From assembly GCA_026708185.1 (NCBI GenBank), contig JAPOVK010000027.1, positions 86,093 to 150,092 on the forward strand: a DNA stretch of 64,000 nt. The letters are read 5' to 3'. The stretch comes from Gammaproteobacteria bacterium. Lineage in GTDB: Bacteria > Pseudomonadota > Gammaproteobacteria > Pseudomonadales > Azotimanducaceae. The notes under the pieces are model-generated. The model saw only the letters and a list, made by a program, of their open reading frames with translations. It made no database searches and was not told the origin of the DNA. The first letter of the stretch is position 1. Every line of letters begins with the position of its first letter. A program made the position numbers and the translations under genes. This document shows, one piece after another, positions 1-9,395 of the stretch.

Positions 1-935
1 GAAACGACCTGGACAGTAGCGGCGGGTACCTTGTCGAGCACCGTGTCCGCCAAACGGGCGCCGTAGTAGGCCCGGCGGGCTTGGTCGGAGTCCAAGCGCA
101 CGGCGTCGAAGTCCACGCCGGCCAACCCCCCGTCCGTACGCAGGAGTTCCCGGCACAATGCCCGTTGCGCGCCGTGCAGATGCTGGGGCCAGCCGCGCGA
201 AAGCCGTGCCACCGTCGCGCACGCACTTGCCTTCTCCGCATCGTCGCCCGAAACGCCGTAGGCGTCGAGGAGCTGCGCCGTTGACTCGACGCATTCGCCC
301 TCGTCCATGGCACCCATGTTGATGATGGCGTTGTCGGGCAGTCGCTCAAGGCCGCCGATGCTTCTCAGTCTGCCGGAAGTGTGGCTCAGGCCTGCGAACA
401 CGACGACCGTCGGGAACCCCAGTCCCGACATGTGGAGCAATCCCAATCCCGGCTGCTGGTCCTCGCCGACCAACTGCGCTTCGTCGAAGAACAGCACGAG
501 CTTGGCGTTCTTGGTCGCTTGGTCGGCGACGAAGTTGCGTGCCTCGTCGCCGCCGGGTTTGGCGACCCGGAGATAGGCCCCGACGGCTTGACCGAACGCG
601 GCGATCGTCCCCCCTGTCGCCGACGCCACGGAAACCGCGGTCCGCCTGATCTGGTCGACCAGTGTCTCTTCGCTGACGAGGTGTCCCCGGCGGATGTCGA
701 CGAAGAGCGTTTCATCCGAATAGCGTTGCCGGAGGTGTTCGACCAAGGACGTTTTTCCGCATCCCGGTGCACCCTGGAAGATCCGGAACGCGGCGGTCCT
801 CTTGTTTTCCCAGTCCAACGTGTTGAACGAACTCTCGAAATGCCGGATTTCGTCGGCTCGGCCAGCGAAGAACGGTGCGATGTCCCGGTCGCCAAGGTCG
901 ATGAACTTGCGTGTCTGGTCGCTATCGAAAGCCAT
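1..935 (-). CDS. AAA/ORC-type ATPase, 3' end outside window
   Basis: Reads leftward from an ATG at 935 for 311 codons without a stop, so the C-terminus lies beyond the left edge. Visible motifs are a Walker A GAPGCGKTS (residues 55-63) and a Walker B-like LVLFFDEAQ (146-154), the layout of ORC1/AAA_16 or STAND-type P-loop ATPases. A start FFAGRADEI just before the P-loop is typical of AAA proteins that begin with a 'F-GR-xEl' anchor. No effector domain is visible in the part present. A -10-like TACACT (complement of 943-948) lies 7 nt before the ATG, with no Shine-Dalgarno, so the message may be leaderless. Function unknown; its neighbour is an orphan antitoxin gene, which hints at a defence or accessory context, but that is inference. 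Confidence 0.75.
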   Translation of the reverse strand, partial: MAFDSDQTRKFIDLGDRDIAPFFAGRADEIRHFESSFNTLDWENKRTAAFRIFQGAPGCGKTSLVEHLRQRYSDETLFVDIRRGHLVSEETLVDQIRRTAVSVASATGGTIAAFGQAVGAYLRVAKPGGDEARNFVADQATKNAKLVLFFDEAQLVGEDQQPGLGLLHMSGLGFPTVVVFAGLSHTSGRLRSIGGLERLPDNAIINMGAMDEGECVESTAQLLDAYGVSGDDAEKASACATVARLSRGWPQHLHGAQRALCRELLRTDGGLAGVDFDAVRLDSDQARRAYYGARLADTVLDKVPAATVQVV

Positions 936-1047
936 GGCTAGGAGTGTAGACCCCGCGGGTTGGGGGCGCGGTTTAGCACTACCCGGACACTGCACGGACG
1001 CCACGCCCTTCAGTCGTCCTCGAGCATTCCTCGCAGGCTGTGGTGAA

Positions 1048-1365
1048 ATGTACATGGAGATGAGCACTCAGAGGATCACCTCATTGTCTGAAAAGGTGTC
1101 GATCGCCGAGGCGCGGCGCAATCTACCGAGCTTGATCCGAGGAGCCGAGCGCGGCAAGGCTGTGGAGCTCACACGGCGTGGCGAACCCGTGGCCGTGCTG
1201 GTTGGCCACCGCATGTTCGCGCGGCTCACCGCAGGCCGGCGCAGCTTCGCCGACGCCTATCGGGAGTTCGCCCAATGCGTCGACCTCACCGAAGTTCGGC
1301 TGGATCCTGACGCACCCTTCGACGGTGTGCGGGCCTCCACGCCGGGACGCGACGTCCAGCTGTGA
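1048..1365 (+). CDS. Phd/YefM-family antitoxin, no partner toxin seen
   Basis: 105 aa. The segment KVSIAEARRNLPSLIRGAERGK followed by VELTRRGEPVAVLVG is the N-terminal DNA-binding fold of Phd/YefM antitoxins (S-x-x-EAR-x-x-L motif, then a 'r-G-p-vavl' strand). An upstream in-frame ATG at 802 exists but would overlap the divergent ATPase; the ATG at 1048 (or 1054/1060) places the family motif at the usual distance from the N-terminus. Normally such a protein neutralises a RelE/Doc/PIN toxin encoded immediately downstream. Here the stop is followed after 63 bp by the end of the convergent tsaD, and no toxin-like frame is present, so it is an orphan or the remnant of a toxin-antitoxin pair. Confidence 0.75.
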   Translation: MYMEMSTQRITSLSEKVSIAEARRNLPSLIRGAERGKAVELTRRGEPVAVLVGHRMFARLTAGRRSFADAYREFAQCVDLTEVRLDPDAPFDGVRASTPGRDVQL

Positions 1366-1428
1366 GCAGCGTTATACCGGCTCGCCGACCTCGATCGACC
1401 GCCAGATCGGGAGTTCAGCCACACCCGC

Positions 1429-2439
1429 CTACCCGACCAGGCCGTCAAGCTCGTCCATGGGCCAGCGTGCACGGGTCTTGATCGCGAGGTCGTCGCGCTC
1501 GCCGGCCGCGAGCCGCAGCGCGCCCGCGTAGGCGATCATCGCCCCGTTGTCGGTGCAGAGCGCAGGCGGTGCGTAGATCGTGCGCGGCAGTTCTTCGGCG
1601 AGGCGTGCGCGGAGGCGTCGATTCGCGGCGACCCCGCCGGCGATGACGAAGTCCTCCAAGCCGGTGGCCGCGACGGTGCGCTTGCACTTGATGACCAGGG
1701 TCTCCACGACGGCGTCCTCGAATGCGCGCGCAATGTCGGCGGTGTCCTGTTCGTCGAGCGGACTGTGCTCGCGCACCGTGTTCAGGGTGGAGGTCTTGAG
1801 CCCGGAGAAGCTCATGTCCAATCCGGGCCGATCGGTCATCGGCCGCGGAAAGCGAAACCGTCCTGGGTTGCCGGACTCGGCGGCGCGAGCGATTGCCGGC
1901 CCACCCGGATAGCTTAAGCCCAGCATCTTCGCGGTCTTGTCGAATGCTTCCCCGGCGGCGTCGTCGAGGCTCTCGCCCAGCATGGTGTAGCGGCCGACGC
2001 CGTCCACGCGCACGATCTGGCTGTGCCCACCGGACACCAAGAGCGCCGCGAACGGTGGTTCGAGGTCGTCCACGCCGATCAGCGGTGCCAGCAGGTGTGC
2101 CTCCATGTGGTGTACGCCGATGGCGGGGATCCCGAGCCCGTAGGCGAGAGAGCGGCCCACCGTCGCCCCGACCAGCAAGGCACCGACAAGGCCGGGGCCC
2201 GCAGTGAATGCCACGCCGTCCAAGTCCGCCAAGCGACGTTCGGCGCGGTCGAGGAGTTCGGTCAGGAGGGGTGAAATCTTCTGGATGTGGTCGCGCGAGG
2301 CGAGTTCGGGGACGACGCCGCCGTAACGGGCGTGTAGGTCCACCTGGCTGTAAAGGGACTCGGCGACCAGGCCGGCGTCCGTGTCGTAAAGGGCGACGCC
2401 GGTCTCATCGCAGGACGTTTCGATGCCCAGTATCAACAT
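1429..2439 (-). CDS. tsaD: tRNA N6-threonylcarbamoyladenosine synthase subunit TsaD
   Basis: 336 aa, the usual length for TsaD/Kae1/Gcp. It transfers threonylcarbamoyl from TC-AMP to A37 of ANN-decoding tRNAs, in complex with TsaB and TsaE. The N-terminus [14 protein letters not shown] is the family signature, and the metal-binding HHMEAH motif is at 110-115 (H111, H115). A longer in-frame start at 2541 would add 34 residues not found in the family, so the ATG at 2439 was chosen. The gene is divergent from xseA with a gap of about 120 bp that should hold both promoters. In many Gammaproteobacteria tsaD neighbours rpsU/dnaG; that is not the case here. Confidence 0.97.
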   Translation of the reverse strand: MLILGIETSCDETGVALYDTDAGLVAESLYSQVDLHARYGGVVPELASRDHIQKISPLLTELLDRAERRLADLDGVAFTAGPGLVGALLVGATVGRSLAYGLGIPAIGVHHMEAHLLAPLIGVDDLEPPFAALLVSGGHSQIVRVDGVGRYTMLGESLDDAAGEAFDKTAKMLGLSYPGGPAIARAAESGNPGRFRFPRPMTDRPGLDMSFSGLKTSTLNTVREHSPLDEQDTADIARAFEDAVVETLVIKCKRTVAATGLEDFVIAGGVAANRRLRARLAEELPRTIYAPPALCTDNGAMIAYAGALRLAAGERDDLAIKTRARWPMDELDGLVG

Positions 2440-2558
2440 GCCGTCTGCCAAAACGCTCCGACCCAGAACGGGTAGCGCCGGGATTCTACGGGATTGGAAG
2501 CGTCGCGCGCGGCACTGCGGCACTCCACGATCCGAGCCCAAGCAGCTAAACTGCCCGA

Positions 2559-3923
2559 ATGCCCTCGAGAATGCCGCTCGTGAACGCCGACCGGGTGCGT
2601 ACGGTCAGCGAAGTCAACCATGAAGCCAGGATGCTCGTCGAGGAGCGCTTCCGCCTGGTCTGGGTCGAAGGAGAGATCTCGAACTTCCGGCGCTACGCCT
2701 CGGGTCACTGGTACTTCAGCCTGAAGGACGACCGCGCGCAACTCAACTGCGTGATGTTCGCGAGCCGCAACCGGTTCGTCCGCAGCCGGGTCCAGGACGG
2801 CCAGGCGGTGGTGGTGCGCGGGCGGCTGTCGATCTACACGGAGCGCGGCACTTTCCAAGCGGTCGTCGACCACCTCGAACCCGCCGGCGAAGGCGCACTG
2901 CAGGCGGCCTACGACGAGCTCAAGGGACGACTCGGCAGGGAGGGGCTGTTCGACCCCGCAAGGAAGCTGCCGATCCCCGCCTACCCGCGGCATGTCGCGG
3001 TCATCAGTTCCGAGAGCGCCGCGGCCCTCAAGGACGTCCTCGCCGTGCTCGGCCGGCGGTTCCCGTGCGTCCGCGTCACCTGCTTCTTCGTCGCCGTGCA
3101 GGGATATGAGGCCGAAGGCCAGATCCTCGGCGCGTTCGACCGCGCCGAACGCATGCGGTCGCGACCGGACGTCATCATCGTCACCCGCGGCGGCGGCTCG
3201 CTTGAGGATCTGGCTGCCTTCAACCGCGAGTCGGTGGCCCGGCGCATCGCTGCGGCACGGATTCCGGTGATTGCAGCGATCGGTCACGAGACCGATGTCA
3301 CGATCGCCGACTTCGCCGCCGACCGCCGGGCGCCGACACCGTCCGCTGCCGCGGAGTTGGCCACGCCAGATGGTGCAGAACTCCTGCACCGCGTGGGCCG
3401 CTACGCCGCCGCGATCGCCAATCTTGGCAACACGCGCTTGCGCACCGACCGTCGGCTTCTCGACGCCGTGCGCAACCGGCTCGTTCACCCGGGCCGAGCG
3501 CTTGAGCAACGCATGCAACGAGCCGACGAAATGGCTGATCGGCTTAACCGCGCTGCGCGAGCCCTGCTCGACCGCGCGCAAAGGACCCTGGACCAGCGGC
3601 GCGGCCTGATCGTCGCCTTGAGCCCCCAGCAGCGCATCGACGGCGCCCGCGACCAGGTCGAACGCACCGGTGCCCGTTTGCGCGCGGCGGACAAGTCCGG
3701 TCGTGCGACCGCGGGGGCACGGCTAGGTGGACTCGCGCGAGCGTTGCAGGCGGTGAGTCCATTGGCCACGCTCGACCGTGGCTACGCCATCGTCGCCAAG
3801 CCCGACGGCAGCAGGTGGGGCACGCCGGTGGTTTCGGCGCAGCAGGCGGTTGCCGGTGAAGAACTGGTCGCCCACCTCAAGGAGGGCCGGCTGCGCGTAC
3901 AAGTCACGGAGGCAAACCCATGA
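2559..3923 (+). CDS. xseA: Exodeoxyribonuclease VII large subunit
   Basis: 454 aa, normal length. XseA with several XseB subunits degrades single-stranded DNA to oligonucleotides. The N-terminal OB fold ([20 protein letters not shown], about residues 31-50) is followed by the catalytic region with [14 protein letters not shown] and [20 protein letters not shown], then a coiled-coil arm rich in Arg/Ala. No xseB is visible in the window. TAAACT (2547-2552) ends 6 nt before the ATG and there is no obvious Shine-Dalgarno, a layout compatible with a leaderless transcript; an in-frame ATG at 2571 is an alternative start. The stop overlaps the start of the next gene (ATGA), so the two are translationally coupled. 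Confidence 0.97.
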   Translation: MPSRMPLVNADRVRTVSEVNHEARMLVEERFRLVWVEGEISNFRRYASGHWYFSLKDDRAQLNCVMFASRNRFVRSRVQDGQAVVVRGRLSIYTERGTFQAVVDHLEPAGEGALQAAYDELKGRLGREGLFDPARKLPIPAYPRHVAVISSESAAALKDVLAVLGRRFPCVRVTCFFVAVQGYEAEGQILGAFDRAERMRSRPDVIIVTRGGGSLEDLAAFNRESVARRIAAARIPVIAAIGHETDVTIADFAADRRAPTPSAAAELATPDGAELLHRVGRYAAAIANLGNTRLRTDRRLLDAVRNRLVHPGRALEQRMQRADEMADRLNRAARALLDRAQRTLDQRRGLIVALSPQQRIDGARDQVERTGARLRAADKSGRATAGARLGGLARALQAVSPLATLDRGYAIVAKPDGSRWGTPVVSAQQAVAGEELVAHLKEGRLRVQVTEANP

Positions 3924-4702
3924 GTGCAGCGATCCTGCTCGCCACCGCAACAACGGTCACCGTGGGCGGCATCGCGGCCCTACCCTTGCCAGCGGATTCG
4001 GTCAGCGTCGAGTACCAGGGCGACGCCGCCCTGGTCCTTGCCGGCCACGTCCTCATCGGCATCGATGCCGACGCCGAGCCGGGCAAACGGGAGGTGCGGA
4101 TCCGGACCGGCGCCGGCGCCGAGCAAACGATCGACTTCGTCGTGGTCGATCGGGAGTTCCCCGAGGAACGGCTGACCATCACCAACCGCCGCCATGTGAA
4201 TCCGGAACCTGCGGACCTCGAACGCTACGCGCGCGAGCGCAGAATCCAATTGGACGCCTATGCCCTACGCACGGCACTAAGGGACGACCTGCTGCCGTTC
4301 GCCATGCCTCTCGAGGGGCGCATCTCCAGCGAATTCGGCTATCGTCGGGTACTCAACGGCCAGCCACGCGCCCGCCACTCCGGCCTCGACATCGCTGCCA
4401 ACACCGGTACGCCGGTCGTGGTGCCTGCGCCGGGCACCGTGGCCGTAACCGGCGATTTCTTCTTCAACGGCAAGACCGTGCAAATCGACCACGGCGGCGG
4501 CCTAGTAACGATGTACTGCCACCTGAGCCGCATCGACGTACGTGAGGGCGACCAAGTCCGTCGGGGTCAGTTACTCGGCGCGGTCGGCGCGACGGGACGC
4601 GTCACGGGCCCGCACCTGCATTGGACCGTCAGCCTGCGCGGCGTACGCGTCGATCCGAAGGCCGCAATGGCGACGCTCAACGGCCTCGCCGGTGGCGAAT
4701 GA
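3920..4702 (+). CDS. M23-family (LytM) metallopeptidase, exported
   Basis: 260 aa. A hydrophobic N-terminus (first 22 residues, little positive charge) could be a signal peptide or anchor. The C-terminal half is a LytM/peptidase M23 domain: HSGLDIAANTGTPV carries the first zinc-ligand His and Asp, HGGGLVTMYCHLS follows, and GPHLHW has the HxH pair, so the zinc site looks intact. Such enzymes cut peptide cross-links of peptidoglycan, or when degenerate act as amidase activators like EnvC/NlpD. The N-terminal region resembles the peptidase_M23 N-terminal domain of Neisseria-type proteins. It is translationally coupled to xseA (ATGA at 3920) and its last 26 bp overlap the end of the convergent der. 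Confidence 0.9.
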   Translation: MSAAILLATATTVTVGGIAALPLPADSVSVEYQGDAALVLAGHVLIGIDADAEPGKREVRIRTGAGAEQTIDFVVVDREFPEERLTITNRRHVNPEPADLERYARERRIQLDAYALRTALRDDLLPFAMPLEGRISSEFGYRRVLNGQPRARHSGLDIAANTGTPVVVPAPGTVAVTGDFFFNGKTVQIDHGGGLVTMYCHLSRIDVREGDQVRRGQLLGAVGATGRVTGPHLHWTVSLRGVRVDPKAAMATLNGLAGGE

Positions 4703-6095
4703 GTCGCGCGCGCCGTTTCAGTTGTCGCCGGTTCAGCGGATTCGGACGACCCGCATACGGATTGTCGGCCGTCTTCGTCTCGATCACCACGGGCACGCCG
4801 ACCAGCCCGAGTTCGGCGCGAAATCGGCTGGCCAGGTAACGGCGGTAACTCGCCGGTAGCGCCTTGGTCTGGTTGCCGTGGATCACGATTCGCGGCGGAT
4901 AGGCGCCGGCCTTGTGCGCATAGCGTAGCTTCACCGGCCGCGAGCGCACGGCGGGCGGCGCGTGCTCCCGAACCGCCTGCGCGAGCACCCGGTTCAGTTC
5001 CGGCGTCGTCACCTCGAAGGCCCCAGCCTGGTGGATGGCGTCGATGTCGGCGATCAGCGCCCGGACGCCACGACCCCGGAGGGCCGATATGTAACGCGCG
5101 GCGATCCAGGGGGCGAATGCCAGCCGCCGGTCCACCGACGCCCGCACGCGCTCACGGTCGGCCGGTGACAGACCGTCGCACTTGTTGACCGCCACGACGA
5201 TTCCGGCGCCCGCCTGCACCGCATAGTCGAGCACGTGCAGGTCCTGATCGACGATGCCTTCGTGGGCATCGGCGACGAGGATCGCGACGTGCGCTCGATC
5301 GAGCGCCTCGAGCGTCTTGACGATCGAGAACTTCTCCACCATCGCCGTGCCGCCGCTTGCCGACGCTGTCCGGCCCTTGCGACGCACGCCCGCGGTGTCG
5401 ATCAACAGGTAGCGGCCGAACGGGATGTCGATGGCATCTCGCGTCGTCCCGGGCATGTCGTGGACGACCTGGCGGTCTTCGCCAAGCAAGCGATTGATCA
5501 GCGTCGACTTTCCGACATTCGGACGGCCTGCCACGGCGACGCGCACGGCGTCGTCGGCAAAGGTCTGGTCCGCCTGCGCGGCCGCAAGACCCGGCAGGTG
5601 CGATGCGACAGCATCGATGAGGGCCGGGCACCCGCGGCCGCTCAAGGCCGCCAACGGCACCAGCGCCTCGAAGCCGAGGCTCGCGAACTCGTGCACCGCA
5701 TCGGTGCCGGCGCGGTCGACCTTGTTCACCGCCACCACCACGGTGGCGCCGCGCCGACGCAATCGCCGCGCGATGTCCTCGTCCGCGGTCGCCACGCCAT
5801 CGCAGGCATCGACGACGAATACCACGACATCGGTTTCGTCGAGGGCAGACTCCACCTGCGCGTCCACCGCCTCGAACACTGCGGCGTTGTCGGGGTGCAC
5901 GTCGGGGTCCGCGAGCCCGCCGGTATCGATCAACGTCACGCGCATACCTGCCAGCGTCGCCGTTCCGTAGTGACGGTCGCGGGTGAGTCCCGCGTAGTCC
6001 GCCACCAGCGCGTCGCGCGTACGGCATAGCCGGTTGAACAGGGTGGACTTGCCGACGTTCGGCCGGCCGATTAGCGTAACGACGCGCGACAGCAT
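4677..6095 (-). CDS. der: Ribosome biogenesis GTPase Der (EngA)
   Basis: 472 aa, typical. Der has two tandem GTPase domains and a KH-like C-terminal domain and acts in 50S subunit maturation. Both G1 motifs are present (GRPNVGKSTLFNRL near residue 10 and GRPNVGKSTLINRL near 195), with DTGG and DTAGV G3 motifs and two NK-D G4 motifs (NKVD, NKCD). The C-terminal KLRYAHKAGAYPPRIVIHGN is the KH-like domain. It is the last gene of the ndk-rlmN-rodZ-hisS-yfgM-bamB-der operon, starting 1 bp after bamB stops, the standard gammaproteobacterial order. Its 3' end overlaps the convergent M23 gene by 26 bp. Confidence 0.98.
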   Translation of the reverse strand: MLSRVVTLIGRPNVGKSTLFNRLCRTRDALVADYAGLTRDRHYGTATLAGMRVTLIDTGGLADPDVHPDNAAVFEAVDAQVESALDETDVVVFVVDACDGVATADEDIARRLRRRGATVVVAVNKVDRAGTDAVHEFASLGFEALVPLAALSGRGCPALIDAVASHLPGLAAAQADQTFADDAVRVAVAGRPNVGKSTLINRLLGEDRQVVHDMPGTTRDAIDIPFGRYLLIDTAGVRRKGRTASASGGTAMVEKFSIVKTLEALDRAHVAILVADAHEGIVDQDLHVLDYAVQAGAGIVVAVNKCDGLSPADRERVRASVDRRLAFAPWIAARYISALRGRGVRALIADIDAIHQAGAFEVTTPELNRVLAQAVREHAPPAVRSRPVKLRYAHKAGAYPPRIVIHGNQTKALPASYRRYLASRFRAELGLVGVPVVIETKTADNPYAGRPNPLNRRQLKRRARLIRHRRGR

Positions 6096-6096
6096 G

Positions 6097-7365
6097 TCAG
6101 CCGCGCCGGTTGATTCTCAGCGCCTCCAGGCGACCGCTGTTGGTCAGGACGAACACGGCGCCTTCCATCTCGACCATCGGCGAGCGCAGGCCGCCGGGGA
6201 GTTTGCGTCGCGCGATGAAACGCCCGTCGCTCTGCGCCAGAACGTGCAGGTAGCCGTCGGCGTCACCCACGAGAAGGTAGTTGCCGAAGGCGATGGGACT
6301 CGTCAGGTTCCGGTTGCGCAACGCGTCCTGCTCCCAGACCACGGCGGCCGAGGTCTGGCCGACCGCGGTGACGACATCGTCGCTGCCGATGACGTAGATC
6401 TGGCCGTAGCCCTCGGCGAGATCGAGGTGGCTCGACGCTTCCATCTCCCACACCAAGCTGCCGTCCTGGGCGCCGAGCGCCTTCAGCCGGCCTTGGAAGC
6501 TCACCGCGTAGAGACGACCGTTCGCGAACAGGGGGGTGGCGTCGACGTCCACGAGACGGTCCATTTCCGTGCGTCCCTGCGGCAGCATGACGCGGTGCTT
6601 CCAGATGGGAGCGCCGTTGGTCTGCGCGACCGCGCTGACGCTACCGTCGCCGAAGCCGGCGAACACGAAGCCGCCGATCGGTACCGGGGCGCTGGTGCCG
6701 CGGAGCGTGAGCAACGGGACTTGGCTGTCGTAGGCCCAGCGCTGGCGTCCGTCGTCCGCCTCGAGCGCGAACAGGCGGCCATCGGCGGTCTGTGCGAGCA
6801 CCAGGTCCTCGGCGCTGGCCGGGCGGGCCAGCACTTCGCTCGATACGGTTGCGCGCCACAGCTCGGACCCGTCGCCGGCATCGAGGGCAATCACCTCGCC
6901 ACGCGTGGTTCCGAGGAGAATGCGGCCGTCGCCCGCGCCGAGGCCGCCGGAGACAAAAGACGGATCTCGACGGTCCCAGAACTCGTAGAAAGGACCCTCG
7001 TCCGGTTCGCCGACGGTCGTTGACCAGACCGGCTTGCCGTCGAAGCGGTTGACCGCGACGACCCGTCCGTAGCCGTCAGCGGCGAAAACCCGGTCTGCGA
7101 CCACCACTGGCGCCAAGCGCACGTACTTGCGTCCGAGCCCGCGACCGACCTTTGCGCGCCACAGCCGATCGATGTCGGCTTCCGGCTCGAAATCGACCAG
7201 CTTCGCGGGCTCGCCTTCCTCCTCCTGTTTCTCCGGCTCGGCTTCGATCCAGGGCAGGAAGGAAAAGAAGCTGCAGCCGCTCAGCAACGCGGCAACAACG
7301 AGGAGGGCGACGGTACGACCGCCATCGCCGGCAAGACGGCGACACATTGCGCTTTTCGCTCTCAT
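6097..7365 (-). CDS. bamB: Outer-membrane assembly lipoprotein BamB
   Basis: 422 aa. An N-terminal hydrophobic stretch ends in the lipobox LLSGC (about residues 28-32), predicting a lipoprotein. The remainder is an eight-bladed PQQ-type beta-propeller, visible as repeated 'G.V.ALDA.DGSELWR', 'GRLFALEADDGRQRW' and 'GRLKALGAQDGSLVWE' blades. BamB supports BamA in folding outer-membrane beta-barrels, relevant here because the window also encodes barrel-bearing autotransporter-like proteins. Its start ATGA overlaps the stop of the YfgM-like gene upstream. An internal ATG at residue 7 is a possible alternative start. Position and family are both diagnostic. Confidence 0.95.
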   Translation of the reverse strand: MRAKSAMCRRLAGDGGRTVALLVVAALLSGCSFFSFLPWIEAEPEKQEEEGEPAKLVDFEPEADIDRLWRAKVGRGLGRKYVRLAPVVVADRVFAADGYGRVVAVNRFDGKPVWSTTVGEPDEGPFYEFWDRRDPSFVSGGLGAGDGRILLGTTRGEVIALDAGDGSELWRATVSSEVLARPASAEDLVLAQTADGRLFALEADDGRQRWAYDSQVPLLTLRGTSAPVPIGGFVFAGFGDGSVSAVAQTNGAPIWKHRVMLPQGRTEMDRLVDVDATPLFANGRLYAVSFQGRLKALGAQDGSLVWEMEASSHLDLAEGYGQIYVIGSDDVVTAVGQTSAAVVWEQDALRNRNLTSPIAFGNYLLVGDADGYLHVLAQSDGRFIARRKLPGGLRSPMVEMEGAVFVLTNSGRLEALRINRRG

Positions 7366-8105
7366 GGCTCCACTTCGATGCCTTCGGCGGACGCCGGCGC
7401 CGCCTCGCTCAAGGCCGCGTCTTCCGCCGGGGGCGGCGGGTCGGCCTCGCTTGGTTCGTCAATCCCTTCGGCTTGGACTAGGCTCGCGAGCTTGAGTTCC
7501 GTCAAGCCGAGTCCCGGAAACACCTGGCCCGGCTCCTGGCGCCCCGCTTCCACCGCCGTTTGGTATGCCTCGCGGGCCGCTTCGACATCGCCGCGGGCGT
7601 AGGCCACGTCCCCCGAGAGCTCCGCCACCTGGGCTGCCAACCCGGGACTCCTGATCGCCGCCAACTGCTCGTCGCAGGCATCGAGCCTGTCGAGCTGGTA
7701 GAGCAGCTTCGCTGCCCGGTAGCGGGCGTTGTCGCGCACGTTGCGCTCGTCGGCCAGTTCCACGGCGCGTTCGAGCAGGGCGAGCGCCTCCTCCCAGTCC
7801 TCCTCCTGGACCTGATCGGCGGCCCGGTAGAGCAAAGTGAAGACGTGATAGGTCGAGCCTTCGTGGTCGCCGTCGATCACGGCCAGGTATTCGTCGACGG
7901 GCTCGGCGGCCGCGCGCGCTTCGAGATAGCTGCGAAAGGCCTCGGAGGCCGAGTTGGCCTGATCCGTGCTGTAGGCCTGGTAGTAGCGCCAGCCCACGAC
8001 CGCCGCGACCGCAACCACCAGTGACACGACCAGCGACGTGCCGTTCTTGTCCCACCAAGCCTTCAGCCGCTCGGCCTGCTCCTCGTCTGTGAGGTAGTCC
8101 GCCAT
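7362..8105 (-). CDS. YfgM-like tetratricopeptide inner-membrane protein
   Basis: 247 aa. The protein starts with a short cytoplasmic segment (LTDEEQAERLKAWWDKNG), a single membrane span near residues 24-43, then a periplasmic TPR_21-type helical region. This is the architecture of YfgM/AncA, which associates with the SecYEG translocon and passes secreted proteins to periplasmic chaperones. The last 50 residues are acidic and alanine/proline rich. It sits between hisS and bamB, exactly where yfgM lies in E. coli, with a 4-bp stop/start overlap to bamB and a 29-bp gap after hisS. Confidence 0.93.
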   Translation of the reverse strand: MADYLTDEEQAERLKAWWDKNGTSLVVSLVVAVAAVVGWRYYQAYSTDQANSASEAFRSYLEARAAAEPVDEYLAVIDGDHEGSTYHVFTLLYRAADQVQEEDWEEALALLERAVELADERNVRDNARYRAAKLLYQLDRLDACDEQLAAIRSPGLAAQVAELSGDVAYARGDVEAAREAYQTAVEAGRQEPGQVFPGLGLTELKLASLVQAEGIDEPSEADPPPPAEDAALSEAAPASAEGIEVEP

Positions 8106-8134
8106 CGGCGCCTCCGTTCATCTGGCCCTAAGGG

Positions 8135-9391
8135 CTAAGCGTTAAGCTCCTTGATGAGCGCGTCCAAGTCCATCGTCGACTGGGGACGGTCCGCGCGCAG
8201 CCACTTGAGCGAGACGCGATTCTCCGCCACTTCGTCGTCGCCGACAATCACGGCCCAACGCGCACCGCTGCGGTCGGCCTCCCGGATCTGACTGCGCAGG
8301 CCGCCGACAGCGTGCTGGAGGACGCGCAGGGTCGTGCGGTCGCGAACGTGCTCGGCCACGGCAGCCCCGTAGTGGGCATGCTCGGGCTCTGCCACTGCCA
8401 CGAACACGTCCGCCCGCGCATGGCACCGTTGCACGTTCTCCGCGTGCAGCAAGACGACCCGGTCGAGCCCCATCCCGAAGCCGAGCCCGGGCGTCGGCCG
8501 CCCGCCGAGTCGCTCCACCAAGCCGTCGTAGCGACCGCCGGACGACACCGCGTTCTGCGCGCCCAAGGCTTCGGTGACCCATTCGAAGACGGTGTGCGTG
8601 TAGTAGTCGAGGCCGCGCACTAGGAAGGGATTGACCGCGTAGCCGACGTGGGCGGCATCCAAGGCACGCCGCAGTCCATCGAAGTGCTCGCGGCTCGCCC
8701 GGTCGAGATAGGCATCCATGCGCGGTGCCCCGGCGACGATACCCCGCGTGGTCGCCACCTTGCTGTCGAGAATCCGCAAGGGATTGGTGTCGAGACGACG
8801 GCGGCTGTCCGGGTCGAGGTTCGCGGCGTGCGGCGTGAGGTAGTCGAGGAGCGCCTTGCGGTAGCGAAGGCGGGACTCCTGCGAGCCGATGGTGTTGAGC
8901 TCAAGCGTCACGCGGTCGGCGATCCCGAGCTCCCGGAACATGCGTCCGAGCATGGTGAGCATTTCCGCATCGATATCGGGGCCCGGCAAGCCGAAAACCT
9001 CCGCGCCGATCTGCGTATGCTCCCGGCTGCGACCTTTCTGCGGGCGCTCATAGCGGAACATCGAACCTCGATACCACAGCTTCGGCGTCTGGTTGTGCAG
9101 TAGCCCATTCTCGATGCAGGCCCGGGCGCAACCCGCCGTCCCCTCCGGTCGCAGGGACAGGGACTTGCCCTTGCGGTCGGCGAACGTGAACATCTCCTTC
9201 TCGACGAGGTCGGTGGCCTCGCCCACCCCACGGCTGAACAGCTCCGTCGCCTCGATGAGCGGCAGACGGATCTCCGTATAGCCATAACGGTCGAGCACGT
9301 CGACGACCACCGCCTCGACCTCGCGCCAGCGCCCGGTGACGCCCGGGAGGATGTCGCGCATGCCGCGCACCAGTCGATAGGTTCCGGCCAT
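8135..9391 (-). CDS. hisS: Histidyl-tRNA synthetase
   Basis: 418 aa, typical class II HisRS that charges tRNA-His. The N-terminal RGMRDILP is the HisRS signature; motif 2 is seen as RYERPQKGRSREHTQIGAE, the histidine-specific motifs as RGLDYYTHTVFEW and GGRYDGLVERLGG, and motif 3 as GLGFGMGLDRVVLL. The C-terminal anticodon-binding domain (HGTP) follows. It starts 4 bp after rodZ ends; in most relatives ispG would lie between the two, and it is absent here. The gene is part of the leftward ndk-der operon. Confidence 0.98.
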   Translation of the reverse strand: MAGTYRLVRGMRDILPGVTGRWREVEAVVVDVLDRYGYTEIRLPLIEATELFSRGVGEATDLVEKEMFTFADRKGKSLSLRPEGTAGCARACIENGLLHNQTPKLWYRGSMFRYERPQKGRSREHTQIGAEVFGLPGPDIDAEMLTMLGRMFRELGIADRVTLELNTIGSQESRLRYRKALLDYLTPHAANLDPDSRRRLDTNPLRILDSKVATTRGIVAGAPRMDAYLDRASREHFDGLRRALDAAHVGYAVNPFLVRGLDYYTHTVFEWVTEALGAQNAVSSGGRYDGLVERLGGRPTPGLGFGMGLDRVVLLHAENVQRCHARADVFVAVAEPEHAHYGAAVAEHVRDRTTLRVLQHAVGGLRSQIREADRSGARWAVIVGDDEVAENRVSLKWLRADRPQSTMDLDALIKELNA

Positions 9392-9395
9392 CGTC

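Noticed and set aside
1366..1428. A toxin gene after the Phd-type antitoxin.
   Set aside because: All frames in the 63-bp gap and into tsaD lack toxin-like sequence.
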